NCBI GenBank assembly: GCA_033439255.1
Contig: CM065885.1
Location: forward strand, 1,364,001 to 1,428,000
Length of the DNA stretch: 64,000 nt
Direction of reading: 5' to 3'
Source of the DNA: Hericium rajendrae
Lineage: Eukaryota; Basidiomycota; Agaricomycetes; Russulales; Hericiaceae
In this document: positions 30,588-42,314 of the stretch, piece by piece
How the letters are laid out: each line of letters starts with the position of its first letter
Numbering within the stretch: position 1 is the first letter of the stretch
Notes under the pieces: generated by a model
What the model was told of the DNA's origin: nothing
Database searches by the model: none
Seen by the model: only the letters and a program-made list of their open reading frames with translations
Program-made: the position numbers and the translations under genes

Positions 30588-33500
30588 ATGTGGACAATTA
30601 CAGGGCCTTTCGACCGCGAAAGGGGAGATGTTTCTCAGCAAAGTTCGTGGCCCTCCCTTCTATAGCACGTCGACACTCACGCCATGCCACAGAAACAAAG
30701 CTTTTGAAGAACGGCGAGAAGTACTTGCTGGGTAGGAAAGAACGCGATCTCACTGTCAACAACGGGAAGGTCTCGCAGGACCACGCCCAGTTCATCGTCG
30801 GGGGCTACACTACGGAGGATGTGGTGAGTCAGCATCTCGTTCTGCAGCGCGTCCTTGATGCTGAATGAGCCCAGGAAAATCCCAGTGCTCGGTCCTCCTT
30901 GGTTCTTCACAATACCAAGTCGAAGACTATGCAGATCGACCGTGGTGGAACGCGTCTTATGCTTAATCCTAACGCGTCGCATGATTTGGAGGACGGCGAC
31001 GAGATTACCATTGTGGTGGGCGTCAAACTGATGTATGGTTTCTTAGCTATTTCTCGCATAGCTGTAAAGCTAATCTGAACGTGCAGTGTCAAGTGGCAGA
31101 ACATTTGCTGTTTCGAAACAGTCGGCAAAGGCAGGACCCCTGTGTCAATTGACGGCTGCGCGTCATTAGGTATGTGTTATGCATTATACAACATAACAGA
31201 TGACGCTGATGGACAACGTCTGTAGGCATAAACGTGGTGTCTTCTTTGCACCCTGCGGTCACTCACCATCTCACGCCGACTCTCAGCCTCACGCCCGAGC
31301 TTGCCACATCTCTCTTATCCGCAGCTCATTTCGTCAAGCCGGAATGGCTGCAGGACATTCTCCGATCTGGGGTGCGGCCCAGGGACGACCCCAAGTCCCT
31401 AGAACAAGAGCTCGTCCTTCCCCAAGAATCCAAGTACAGGCCCGTATACGCATCGTCGTCGCCTTCGGCTCTCAAGAAGGCGCAAGTATGGGAGCCTAAC
31501 GAGGCTCGTTTGAACATGTTCGCGAAGTGCCGCTTCATCTTCGTCGGCGAGAAAGGCCGGGAGGTGTCGAGTGAGTATCAGACGGTGGTGAGGCGCGGGC
31601 AGGGCGAGTACGAGGTGTTTACTGTGAATGCGGGGCTGGCGAAGTGGAAGAAGGTGCTTTCGAAGGGGATGGCCTGGGCTAACGACAAGAAAGGCAAGCT
31701 GCATCTTGTTGCGGATAGTTCAGCCATACAAGCCGCAGTTGGGAAAGAGGAATGGGAGGTGCTCGTTACTGAGGCGAATAGGTGAGTGATGCTCACGGTT
31801 CTCTCTTCATTCAGCATCTTATCATGCATACGCAGCCTTGGTCTCTCGTTTATACTGCACGAGAATATCTTACAAGCCATCGCCCACACCGACCCCTTCT
31901 ATTTTGACTCTTCTTCGCAAGTCAGCCTCAATGACGGTATGCAATTGATACTGTCATGTTGTTCACCCGTAGTAATAGCTCTGTCGCAGAATCCCCTATA
32001 CCTGATTTCATTCCCAACACGCACCCGGAAGAACCGAGTATACCGCCTGACCACATCCCACATCCCGAAGCTTCTGAAGGAGCGAATGACGGACGGCGAG
32101 TCACTCGAGCCTCATCTCAAGCACCAGAACCTGCAGCGCCAGAACCGGAGCCATCGGCTCCTCCACCTCCAAGACGAGTATGTACCCCCGTACATACTCT
32201 ATCAGGACTCCATATTCACCTGTCCTCTTAGCTGATCTCAAGGAGAAACAGACAACGCACGCCTATATCATTGCTAGATGACGTTCCAATGATAGCGGAA
32301 GAGGACAAGTCCGTTACTGTCTCAGAGCGCACGACTCCAGCTCCCTCCGTTCCGGGACCGTCGACTGGCCCGCCTATGGTGCGTCGAGTGCAGAATCGTA
32401 TCATATGCCAACTCACCGAAATCTTCACAGACCTTAGCGCAGCTGCGCGCCTCGCGACAGAAACGCCGAGCCGGCGGGGTTGCAGCGACCGTCGATCTCC
32501 TAGGCCTCGAACCGAGCCAGCCAGCCGCAGAATCGTCGACCCTGGGCAAGTACAAGTCCCTCTTTGAGGAGAGCGACCCGGACCGCGTGGCGCAGACCGG
32601 AGTCACGCAGACCCAGATGCCGCAGAGTCTCACACAGAGTGACACGCAAAGCGGGGACCGCGCACAGAGCGGCGTCGCGCCTGCTGTGCTCGACATCGTG
32701 ATGGAGGAAGAGGAGGAGACGCCGGCGAGCACATTGCGCACTCAGGCGAGCGGTCTGAAGAGGAAGGCGGATGCGCTTGGTGATGTCGAGATGCAGGAGC
32801 TGGAGGCTGATCCGGACGCTGATCTGCTCGTCGCCACGCAGAGCGAGAGACGGAGCCAGAAGCGCCGCGCGCTGGAGAGCGTCAACGCGGTGCAGCCCTC
32901 GCAAGCCCCCGGCCCGTCCCAGCCCGCCAGCGGAAAGGGCGGCAAGCCCGCGTCGGCGAAGTCGGTCGAGCAGCCGCCGGCGAAGGGCGCGGCCGTCGGG
33001 AAGCTCGACACGGACGAGAAGTTCCTCAAGGCGGTCAACTCGACGAAGCGGGGCAAGAAGCACGAGGACGCGTTCGACCGCGAGTTCAACAAGCTGCGCA
33101 TCTCGAAGCCGGAGCTCGACCGCGACCAGCAGGAGAAGGACTGGGCGGTGCTCGCGGACTTTGGGAACGACGGCGTGCGGGGGAATTTTATGGTTGTGTT
33201 GGAGATGGACGTGGATCGGAATACGAGGGCGCAGCGCGCGGAGAGGGCGGAGAGCAGTCGGGCTTGGGATGGCAAGCCGGATTTCAAGAAGTTCAAGAAG
33301 GTGGATGAGGTTGTCTTACGACATTCTGTGATGCTGATTTTGTTTACAGAAGGGTACGCCTCGACGGCGAGAGACGGTGGAGCTGCTTTTAAGTGAAGAG
33401 AACGATCATGGTATTGGCTCAGGTGAGTGTATGACGACGTCGCCGCGTCTTTGACATTGATTGACATGCGTCTTTTTTTAGCGTATTGGAAACCCCAGTC

Positions 33501-34029
33501 GCAATCTCAAGCCCCACCCGTGAGCCAGGACCTTGAATTCGCTGGAATAAAGAAAGTAGGGACACAGCGCGACAAGCCGAGCGGCGGCAAGGGCAAGGCA
33601 AAGGCGACCTTGGTCGAGGATTCAGACTCGGATGAGGGCCCGACGCTACCCAAGCGCAGGGGCAAAACCACTGCTAAATCGCAAAAGGTCCCTTCGACCG
33701 CTTCACGGACAATAAGACAGTCCAAATCTAGAGAACCGTCGCAGCAGCCGTTGTTCCTGCCGTCCGACGATGACGAGGCCAGGGTCAACTCGCAGCTGCA
33801 GGCCATAGAGGAGGACGACAGCATGGAGAGCAGTATAGCGGCGGGGCTGCGGGACGAAGATGCCATGACGTCTACCATGCGGACGAACGCGTCCCAGGAG
33901 ACGGCGCCGCGGCGGACGGGGCGGTCCACTGCGCAGAAGCGGAAGGCAACTGTCCTTGCTGACGATGACTCGGACGACGCGACGTTCAAGGGATTCGGTA
34001 ATAGGAAGAAACGCGGGAGGGTGGCATGA
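30588..34029 (+). CDS. NBS1: Nibrin/Nbs1-like DNA repair protein (969 aa)
   Basis: Eleven exons with consistent phase: 30588-30642, 30693-30823, 30875-31032, 31087-31169, 31226-31781, 31836-31936, 31990-32177, 32232-32378, 32431-33300, 33350-33422 and 33482-34029. It starts MWTITGPFDRE. An FHA domain follows (YLLGRKERDLTV, SQDHAQFIV, LEDGDEITI), then tandem BRCT-like segments (GINVVSSLHPAVTHHL...KPEWLQDIL and CRFIFVGEKG). A long acidic/charged linker contains LRASRQKRRAG and GKYKSLFEESDPDRVAQ. The C-terminal part has DFKKFKK and QQPLFLPSDDDE. This is the layout of Nbs1, the regulatory partner of Mre11-Rad50 that senses double-strand breaks and recruits ATM/Tel1. A degraded copy of exons 1-2 lies just upstream. 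Confidence 0.85.
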
Positions 34030-34828
34030 GGTAGTGGCGGACTGGACATCACTATGGGCATGCAATCTAGGTGTCTCTTTTTTTTAAGTATCTCCGATTC
34101 GATTATTCCGATTCGATTATTACTTTCTCTCAGCGATATGATCTTATGACTTAGAACCATCTTCACTGGCAACGGTGGCGCCGTGACACAACACGTCGAT
34201 TGGTTCACGAGCGCCGGCCGCGAGCATAGGGGAGTCCGTAGCCTATCAACAGGAAGCGAGACAATCTTGTTGGACATGATCTCATTTTAAGTTTACAGTC
34301 CATAGCGCACCATTATTGGCGCTGTTTTATGGAACCCTCGCGGCCGCCCTTGGACATAGAACAATGACAGTAATGTATTTAACTTTTGTGTAAGGTCATC
34401 AACGGAGGCTATGATGATCGCGCCGCCCACAAGCGCCCACAGAACGCGTTGCGTCACAAGGATGTCACGCCCCGCGCGTTGTTGCGACGATCTGACTTTT
34501 CAGTGATTTTTGCTCCACCAGTCGCTACAGCAGTCATTTAAACTGACCGGATGCAGAAGAAGACGGAGTCTTTCAGCCTTTTCCTTGATTCAGTGTATCG
34601 AGTATATACTGTGTATCGGTTCAAGCCTGTGAGCGTTATGTTTTTCGTCTTTGGATTTGGAGAATCACCAAGCAGCGCTGCAATTTTCAGGCGTCACCAA
34701 AAGTATATTCAAAAGGAGGTAGCCAGTCTGATAGATAACAGAAGGATAGCGCATTATGAATGTAAGCCTGCGGTGCTCTTTGACCAAGCGCGCAGTCGTA
34801 TATTCATCCCTAACCCTTGCAGACGCCG
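34030..34828. other. Intergenic: NBS1 3' end to F6
   Basis: The second half is the upstream region of the F6 pseudogene, with the GC-rich box at 34430-34490 and a leader intron ending CCCTTGCAG at 34821. No other gene. Confidence 0.5.
34430..34490 (+). promoter_or_regulatory. Conserved GC-rich box upstream of F6 (inverted)
   Basis: Same box as in the F1-F5 cluster, on the opposite strand in keeping with the plus-strand gene: AAGCGCCCACAGAACGCGTT, then GCGTCACAAG, GATGTCACGCC and CCGCGCG. It lies about 340-400 bases upstream of the F6 ATG, so the box travelled with the gene or is selectively kept. Confidence 0.4.
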
Positions 34829-36410
34829 ATGGACATCGACAAGTTCGAGATCAACCAGTCTTTTAGTGGTCAATGCTGCATTAGAAGAATACCTACTGAA
34901 GTTCTCTGCGATATTTTTCGCCTCGCCAAAGGCATTCAACGGTCCAGTTGGTTCGATGATATCATGGGTCGCTATCCATCATTCGACCAGATCACGATTT
35001 CCCATGTCTGTCGCCATTGGCGCGACACTGCCCTCCAGCTGCCCGATCTCTGGACGGCTCTCTTTGTAGTCCGCGATTCCTACCATTGGGGTCGTCTCGA
35101 AGCATTTCTGCAGCGATCCCAGTCGCAGCCACTCGACATCATAATTCGTTGGTGTCCCCGATCATATCAGGAAGAGGTGGCGGGCAATACCTTCGCCGTG
35201 CCCATACTCTCCGTGTTATCCATGCTCAATCTCCACTCCTACCGTTGGCGCTCGTTCGACCTTGTAGCAGACAGAGGGGATGCGGTAGACTTTGCGCTCG
35301 CACTGTTTCGGCCACTGCGAGTGCCGTCGCTCCGTCGCCTCAGAGTGAGTAACATCACAGCCCAGCGGAGTTACGAGGTGGGTTATGCACCATGGCAACA
35401 CATGGATCCCGTTGTCCCCTTCAAGCAGTTCGGTACACACATCGAAGAACTCACCATCGGGTCTGCCTTCGTAAACTGGGATGATCGTATCCTCGAATGT
35501 CTTGATTTCTCAGGCCTCAAGTCGTTGAATATGTCTAGCATGTATACAAAGTCGGTCCCACTATGGTGCAGCTGTTCAACATTCTATCCAAGTCTCCGAA
35601 TTTGACCACGCTCGTGTGCAATTCGTTTGAGGGTCAAGAGCATCCACCCCTCCCCTTCGTTGTCGAGCTCCCTGCCCTGAGAAGCTTGGATTTCGTCTGG
35701 TGTGGGATCAACCGCCTCACAGACTTTCTGCAGCACTTTTCCGCGCCCAATCTGCGCTGTTTCTCGCTCAAATGGTTCTGTTCTATGACAATGGGCATCA
35801 TCAGCACGCTCATGGAGCTTGACCCCGATCCCGCCGAGATTGATGCGCCGATGCCGCTCCCTGCCACATCGTTCCTCCAGCGCCTGCACGCCCTGCGCAT
35901 CAGCACACCCATGAGTTCAGGGAGGGAGCGACGGCGGTTATTGTTCTACGAGCGGATGCAGGACGTCCGTGTGCTCACCCTGGAAACCACGACGGAATCA
36001 AGCCCCGACGCATTGCAGCTCGCTCTTTCTGAGCTGGTCCGCGGGAGGCCTCCGAACCACATCAGCACCAGCTTAACGCCCGCAGTCCTCCTGCCGCATC
36101 TCACCACCCTCATCTTGATGATCCCCGAAGCAGGGCTCCTCCTCCCATTCGTCGAGGGGAGAAAGAATATCGGCGTACCGCTTAAGCGACTCTTCGCCGA
36201 TTTCCCCCGGATCACCTTGTGCTGGAGATGGAGTGGTTGAAGCAAAATCTGGAGGTCGTGGGCACTGTCGAAAGGTTCTGGGAGAACGAGGACGGGAATC
36301 TCGAGACGTGGCTGGCCCTCGATGCGGAGCCCGTGGGCACGGCGCGGTTTGCGGAGCTGTGCGCCGAAGTTGGCTGTGTGGTTTCTGGTGGGTATGCCTT
36401 TACACCTTGA
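34829..36410 (+). pseudogene. F-box protein F6, dispersed copy with two frameshifts
   Basis: Same family and length as F3/F5, but on the plus strand 24 kb away. Frame 1 (ATG 34829) carries the F-box (IPTEVLCDIFRLAKGIQ, ISHVCRHWRDTALQLPDLW) to about 35555. A one-base loss before CGGTCCCACTATGG shifts the frame, and the middle part resumes (MVQLFNILSKSPNLTTL, LRCFSLKW, GLLLPFVEGRKNIGVPLKRL). A second one-base loss near 36205 (GATTTCCCCCGGATC) shifts it again, and the end resumes (WLKQNLEVVGTVERF, WLALDAEPVGTARFAELC) to TGA at 36408-36410. The leader intron acceptor CCCTTGCAG and the ACGCCGATGG start context are intact. Coding similarity to the cluster is high, so the loss is recent; sequencing error would also explain single-base indels. 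Confidence 0.8.
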
Positions 36411-36720
36411 GGCAATCCGGACGGCTGGGGATATGCAAGAGTGTATCAAACATACCTGGGGAAGAAGCCCTAGAGCTTCCTTCAAAGTGCATACCGTCCG
36501 TCTGCGAAGCTACAATACCTAACACTTTCAACGCTTGCTATTCATTCTTCTCCATCCTATGCCATTGAATACGAAATGCGCCAGCAATGTGATAGCACAA
36601 CCGTCTGCGTTGGACGCGCTGTCACGTCTCGACATGTGCGTTGCATAAATTCAGTGCCTCTATGAAGGTGAGGGCGGGGAAGAACCAGAAACCCATCATA
36701 TCAATCTCCTACATTCTATT
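36411..36720. other. Spacer between F6 and the F4-like fragment
   Basis: About 310 bases downstream of F6 without recognisable signals. Confidence 0.4.
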
Positions 36721-37115
36721 ATGTCCACTCTTCTATCGCATGTGCACCGCTTGCGCTCATTCGACGTTGTGATGACCGGTCGAAGGACAAGAATAACGCT
36801 TTTGAAATGATGCGACCCTCACAAGCACCAGCTCTCCGCCGGCTGCATCTGAAATACGTCCCATCCCATGATAACGAATCGTCGTGGGATGATCTTACAT
36901 TCCAGGGCATGTCATTACAGTTGGATGAGGTGTCATTCGACCCGATATACCTGGACCGGAACGGATTTGCATTCATCGGGTTGATGTCGTTGACTTGTAA
37001 CAACCCTCACCACCTTATAACCCTTACGGTATGACCGCTACCACCCCCACCTTGAAGAATGTCTTGGATCTTTTGTCCAAGTACCCCGACATCATTGGAG
37101 AACAGAACTTCTCAT
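36721..37115 (+). pseudogene. Degraded F4-like F-box gene fragment
   Basis: The translated stretch resembles the middle of F4. Matching blocks are MSTLLSHVHRLRSFDVV (F4 has MSILLPHLHRWHSLDVG), APALRRLHLKYVPS (APSLRRLRLVYIPS), MSLQLDEVSFDPIYLDR (MQLEEVSLESVYLDW) and NVLDLLSKYPDI. The F-box and the C-terminus are missing and the frame is broken at least twice. It lies next to F6, so this location repeats in miniature the F-box pairing seen in the main cluster. Confidence 0.6.
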
Positions 37116-37483
37116 ATTTGTTTCTCCTGCGTATGCGAGTTGTGGAACATATACTAGTTATAGATCAGTTCCTGCCATACCTGTCCAGATCAACTGACCA
37201 CTTTTGTCGGAGGTCATCATCATACATAATTTAGTAGTTATGTCTTGCCGTTCACAAGGACCTCGCACGACCGATGGTCGTTGTCTGCGGATCAAAGAAC
37301 ACCTTGGTCATTATCGAATGATATAGCATTAAAGCGCACGCGAATCAAGCAATATGTATTCATAAAATCAAACGCGCTGAGCTGAGAGATGCGTAATTCC
37401 AGAAACTGCAATCGTATCATATGCTAGAAGTACATAGACCTCGCCCTACCATACACCACTCGTGTTTGCAAAACAATCTCCCC
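37116..37483. other. Intergenic 3' of the demethylase gene
   Basis: About 370 bases between the F4-like fragment and the minus-strand demethylase stop codon. No features seen. Confidence 0.4.
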
Positions 37484-40400
37484 TCACTGCGAGAAGACAG
37501 GCTGCTCCTGCGCCACGGCCGCCTCCGCCGCCTTGCTCGCCGCCTCGACCGCAGGCGTCCGGCTGTGCGAGCGCGAGCGCGACCCGATCGCAGGCTTGCG
37601 CGGGCCGGTGTAGAACTGCTGAAACTGGATACCCGCGTGGCGCGGCCGGGGTGTCTGCGCGTGTGGCACCGCCACGGGCGCGGGCGCGGGCATGGGCGCG
37701 GGAGTAGCGACGGGGGTGGGCGTCGGGGTATTGGAGCTTGGGGCGTAGGTCTGGTAGTTGGGATTGGGTGGAGGAGAGAAGGCAGGCTGCTGTGCGGGCT
37801 GGGGTTGCTGGGGTTGTCCGTACGACGCATACGCGTATGAAGGGCCTGCTCCTGCCGAGTCCTGGCCGTATCCATAATTATTATTTTGTGGATATTGCGC
37901 AGTCGACGCTTGCTGCTGCTGCTGCTGCTGTTGTTGTTGCGAATAATAATACGGCCAGGTGTCACGACCATACTGGAATGCCGCTGCCTGATAATTCGCG
38001 TATGGGTTGGTATTGGGCGCAGCATAGTTCGAGGCCGGCGCTGCAGTCGGCTGAACAGGCTGCGGTGACGCCGAGTGACTCGCCGCCATGGCCATCGAAA
38101 GCGAAGGGAACGTGACTGGCTGAACAGGCATGAATTGTGGTTCTGTCAGACAGTCAGTTCGGATTGTGCATGGCGAGTGGTGAAAATAAACATACGCGGA
38201 TGCGACTCGACGGCGGGCTCGGCGGGCTTCTGGCCGATGGTCTGGCCCTCCAAGCTTCCGAAAACGACACTGCCCCACTTGAACTCGCGCTTGATGCCTT
38301 TGTCCCACAGCACCTCGACCGAGCTGGTTTCCTCCAGGACGCGGCACAGCGACACTTCGAACACGCCAGCGCTGACGCGGATCTTGATCCTCGCCATCGG
38401 CTCCAGCGCAAGCAGCTGGTTGCGGATCTTATCTTGTTTGCTGGCCTTCTTCGCTTCTGTGACCGCCTGTGAGGAATGAGTATGGGGTAGCGTATACATC
38501 GAGATGGGAGACGCACTGGGTTATGCTGTGAACATAATAGCTCGATCTCAATCTTCTGCACAGTCTTGACCACCTGCGGCTCGGCGGCCATTTCCATCGG
38601 GACCGACTCCGGAGGATCAAAGCGCATCCTATCGAACTCCATCGGAGCGTCAGCGCTTGGCTGAGCATCGTGAGTAGGCCCAACAGCCTGCGATGAGTCT
38701 GCGAATATGATATCCTTGGTCACCACGCCCAGTATCCTGTACACTATATTACTGGAGGCCCCATCTCGAGCGCAGGACACGTGGAAGGCCTTGGAGCATT
38801 TGCCTTTCGTGCACTGGACCGGAGCGCCGTGGGTCTTCGGCCGGTTCTTCGTGCACGCGGAGCATTTCTGCCGGCGGAGACCGTTAGCCACGTCTGAGCG
38901 GGAAACATGTAGAGCAGACTGACCAGATTCCACCTATCCTTGACGATCGCGTCGACGCCAAAGACTAGCTTCGTCTTGATAGACGTCCCATCCGGCGATG
39001 GGGTTTCCACCTCGTCCACCCATGTCTCAGGCAAGACATTCGCACACTCTTCGTGTGCGCGCCACTCCTTGACTTCGGCATAGGCCGAGTGGCTGCCGGC
39101 TGGTCTTTCGCTCACGGGGAGCAAACCAGCGGTATCCATCGAAATGCAGAGGCAACAAGGGTACGGCTCCGGCTCCTTGGGCTTCGGCGGCAACTTCAAG
39201 GTGACGGACATTCTGGGCATGCTACTGCTTGCGCTCGCAGTCGACTTGACTGACTCGGGCTTGGCCTTGGCCTTCGCTTTCTTTGCCTTGGGCGATGTGT
39301 CCGTATCTGCCTTGCGCTTGCGCGATGCGGGAGCCTGCGCCTTGGCGGCTTTCGCTTCGGTTCTAGCATCGTCGATCAGGCGCTCTTGCTCACGCTCACG
39401 AAGTAATTCATCAACGTCAATACGGACGCTGAGGGGGACGTTGCATCAGTGATGTGTTTCAGATAAGCAGCTGAGCCTATGTACCTATCACCAATGCACT
39501 CGCAAGCTTTGGCCTTCCGACCAAGTTCGAGCCAGCTCTCCAGGGCAAAGTTGACGCTCTCGGCGCAATTGAAGCCGAGGTTGATGCCCGCATGGTATCC
39601 GCGCGGGTACGTGATGACGAACTCGCCCGAGTTCTGGACGAGGGTGTTTGGCTTGCACGACGCATTCGCCAGCATCTTCGGCGACGCAAGGTAGGACTTG
39701 TGTCGAAGGAACTGCGGACATCGCGAGCGCCCCTCCGGGAAATATCCTAAAAAGGAAAGATCAGCACTGTGCCTGCGGAGGCGGAGAGCCAACTCACCTT
39801 TCATAGTCTGCTCGAGAGCAGCTGCTCTTCCTTGCGGTACGGCGTACCAAAACTTGGCCGCGCCGAAGTGGATGTAGTTGATGCTGAGGAGATCCATGTC
39901 CTCGACGTGCCAGGCGAAGGTCGCACGCCACATGCCGAAGTAAAGGTAAGGTGTGTTGACCCCTGGCAAGCCGTTCTGCGAGATGGGGAGGATACGAGAC
40001 AACAATGATGGCAGGTGAGCCACATTCCATACTTTCGTCTCATCAGTGAAGAGCGACCCTAATGTGACGTAGGTGAGGCGCCAAGACTATAAATGAGACG
40101 GCCTGGCCACGCACCTTGCATGTCAGCGCCGTACAGTGCTGGTTTGCCAAAACCACAGTTGCGCCAGTACTGACGCTCTAGCTTTTGGCAGAACTCGGGC
40201 GTGTAGTCGAAGGGGTGCGTGTTGGGAGGAAGCCAGTCGGAGTCGGGGTCAAACGTCTCGAGGAAGGCGAGGTCTTTAGCGTGACGCTGCGCAAGGTTCG
40301 CCTGTCTCTCTTCATGTGTTTGCTGGCGACGACCTTTGCTCTTAGGCTTCTGCGATTTGCTTGTCGAAGGTGCTTCATCCTCTGAACCTTCTTCTTCCTC

Positions 40401-41243
40401 CTCTCGAAGACGTTCTGGTGTTGATCGAGGGAGTGTGGTGGCCGTGGGATGTCCTTCTGTTGGTGAGGGGTCTTTGTCGGCCTGGTCCTCAGGGGCGCTG
40501 CAGGACGCAGCAGGAGTCGGGATGTTCTGCGGAGGGGACGGGTGGTCTTTATTATCATGAGCAGCATCGATGGACTGGCTCCGCTCGCGCTCATCGTCCG
40601 GCTCAGCCTTCACTTGCGTTTCGGCATTTTCCGTGGGAGATGCGGCGTCTGCTTTCCTCCTTCTCGTCTTCGGTTTCGGCGCGTTGCTACTTCTCGCGTG
40701 CAGGCCGACGTCGTCGACGCCAGGCGCGCGCCAGTCGTCCTTCGCGCAGAGCTCGGCCCACTCCCTGACGCTCATGATACGGCGCTTTTCGATATTCTGC
40801 GCTCGAAAGCGGCCGTTGTTGCCGAGCATGTGTTGCTCGATTGGATTCTTGATTTTCACGGCGGCCAGTTGCGCGTTCAGAGGCGGTAGCGCGTCTTTCC
40901 TGCTCATACGTGTGAATGACGCGCGCCCGCAAGGGATGAAACGGACTGACCATTGCTTCGGGGGTATGACCTTCACGATCCCGCTCCTGTTGCCCCAGCA
41001 CTCGATCTTATTCATGTACCCCTCGAAATCCTCGAACTCCTCCATGGTAGGCTTGAATACGGGTATTCCACGCGTAGCTAGGGGGTCATCCTCGGGGTCG
41101 AGCCATGTCCTGCCGTCCGAGCTGGGCGAAGGAGGCAATGGAGTGGGATCGGAATCTTTATAGAAGTGATCGGGCTGAACGGGAGGTGTTGGCGAAGAGG
41201 ATCGCGAGGTCGACATGGATGGTGTTTGGCTTGGTGCAGACAT
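37484..41243 (-). CDS. JmjN/JmjC/PHD histone lysine demethylase, KDM4 (JHDM3)-like (1128 aa)
   Basis: Eight exons on the minus strand: 41243-40951, 40899-40115, 40058-39798, 39746-39485, 39428-38924, 38867-38517, 38466-38196 and 38142-37484. JmjN is at about residues 55-110 (GIPVFKPTMEEFEDFEGYM). The JmjC core starts near residue 360: Fe(II) ligands are His410 and Glu412 (WHVEDMDLLSINYIHFG) and His498 (GYHAGINLGFNCAESVNFA), so catalysis should be intact. A nuclear-type basic segment (KAKKAKAKAK) and an extended PHD-like zinc region follow (CCLCISMD, HEECANVLP, KCSACTKNRPKTHGAPVQC, AFHVSCA), then a Tudor-like block (VEVLWDKGIKREFKWG). The last exon is Pro/Gln/Tyr-rich with ten consecutive Gln. 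KDM4 enzymes remove methyl groups from H3K9/K36 using 2-oxoglutarate. Confidence 0.9.
37909..37940 (-). repeat. Polyglutamine-coding trinucleotide repeat
   Basis: CTG/TTG (plus strand) repeat encoding ten Gln in the tail of the demethylase, within a Gln/Tyr/Asn/Pro-rich prion-like stretch. Mixed CAG/CAA codons on the coding strand. Confidence 0.8.
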
Positions 41244-42230
41244 TGTCGATAGGCTGATGTTTGCGCAGCCGGGAGCGCGCGACCGGATTGTAAGTACTGT
41301 GGTCCGTGCGTCCGATTGAAGGCCACTCGTGAGCAATCCAGCGGGTGAAGAGACGTTTCTGCCGCTACTGGGGCACTCGTATGATGTGGTAGAGAGTAAG
41401 AGATGGACGAGCGCGTCGGTAACGACGACGAGCAAGCAGTCCAGGGATTGTCGAGCCTCAGCCAGACTCGCCCGCCCCCGGCCAGAACTCGGAGCTTCAA
41501 TCATCCCACGGCCTCGCCGCGCCGCCCGGCAACGTACCACCTCACGTTTACTACATTTCTTATTTTTCTTTGAGAGTAGTTGCTATAACATGCTCTTTGG
41601 CAGATTTCTTAATCTAAGTCATTGCGGACGAGCACCTCAAATTACGGTTGCGTTATGCGCAGCGAAATCATAGTGATAATATTGCGGCGCCGGTGCCGGC
41701 CCGTCGCCGAGATCCTGTGGCTGATGGCCTGTTATCAGATAAGCCAATGCTTTAGCTCATTTGGCGGCGGCGCTTGCGAGATGGGAGGCCTTGACAATGA
41801 ACATGACCAGCATGAACCCTGCAGGGAATTCAGCTGTTTGTGAAGGGCGTCAACTTGTATCCCTATGCAACGCCCTTCGGCATTCATCATGGACACCTGT
41901 CCCCATCCTGAGATTCTCAAGGCGAGTTTATACTTTTTCGACTAGCGCGTCCGATGGGGGCGGCGCGTGTAGCTCGCCCCCATGGGCAATCGTCGGTGTG
42001 CTAATGAATATCACAGGTATGATGAATCGTGTCACGCAGAATATATCATTCTCACTTTGTGTCAGTCGTCTGAAGGTCCACGCCCGGGAACTGTCACCAC
42101 GACAGTTACTTGGGGAAGTGTGGCCAATCCAATCCCTTCGCAGCCCCTCGCGGATCCACTGCCTCGTGTCCCGGCGGTGTCCTAAGAATAAAGGGGACAA
42201 GAAACGGGGCTCGGCTCCGCCTCGCCCACT
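41244..42230. other. Intergenic between demethylase gene and old Helitron
   Basis: Demethylase upstream region, then about 700 bases without gene or repeat. Near 42210 the imperfect hairpin GGGCTCGGCTCCGCCTCGCC may be the 3' hairpin of the old Helitron (inferred). Confidence 0.4.
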
Positions 42231-42314
42231 TTCTTTTGTTATGGTTTGCTTTGGTTACTGATCAATTGCAATCTGTTTTCGAACTGTAGACTCTATGCGC
42301 AGTACTTGTATCCT

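Noticed and set aside
42200-42232. GC-rich hairpin as a definite Helitron 3' end.
   Set aside because: The stem has internal mismatches, the younger copy lacks it, and no CTRR end follows at the normal distance; kept only as a possibility.
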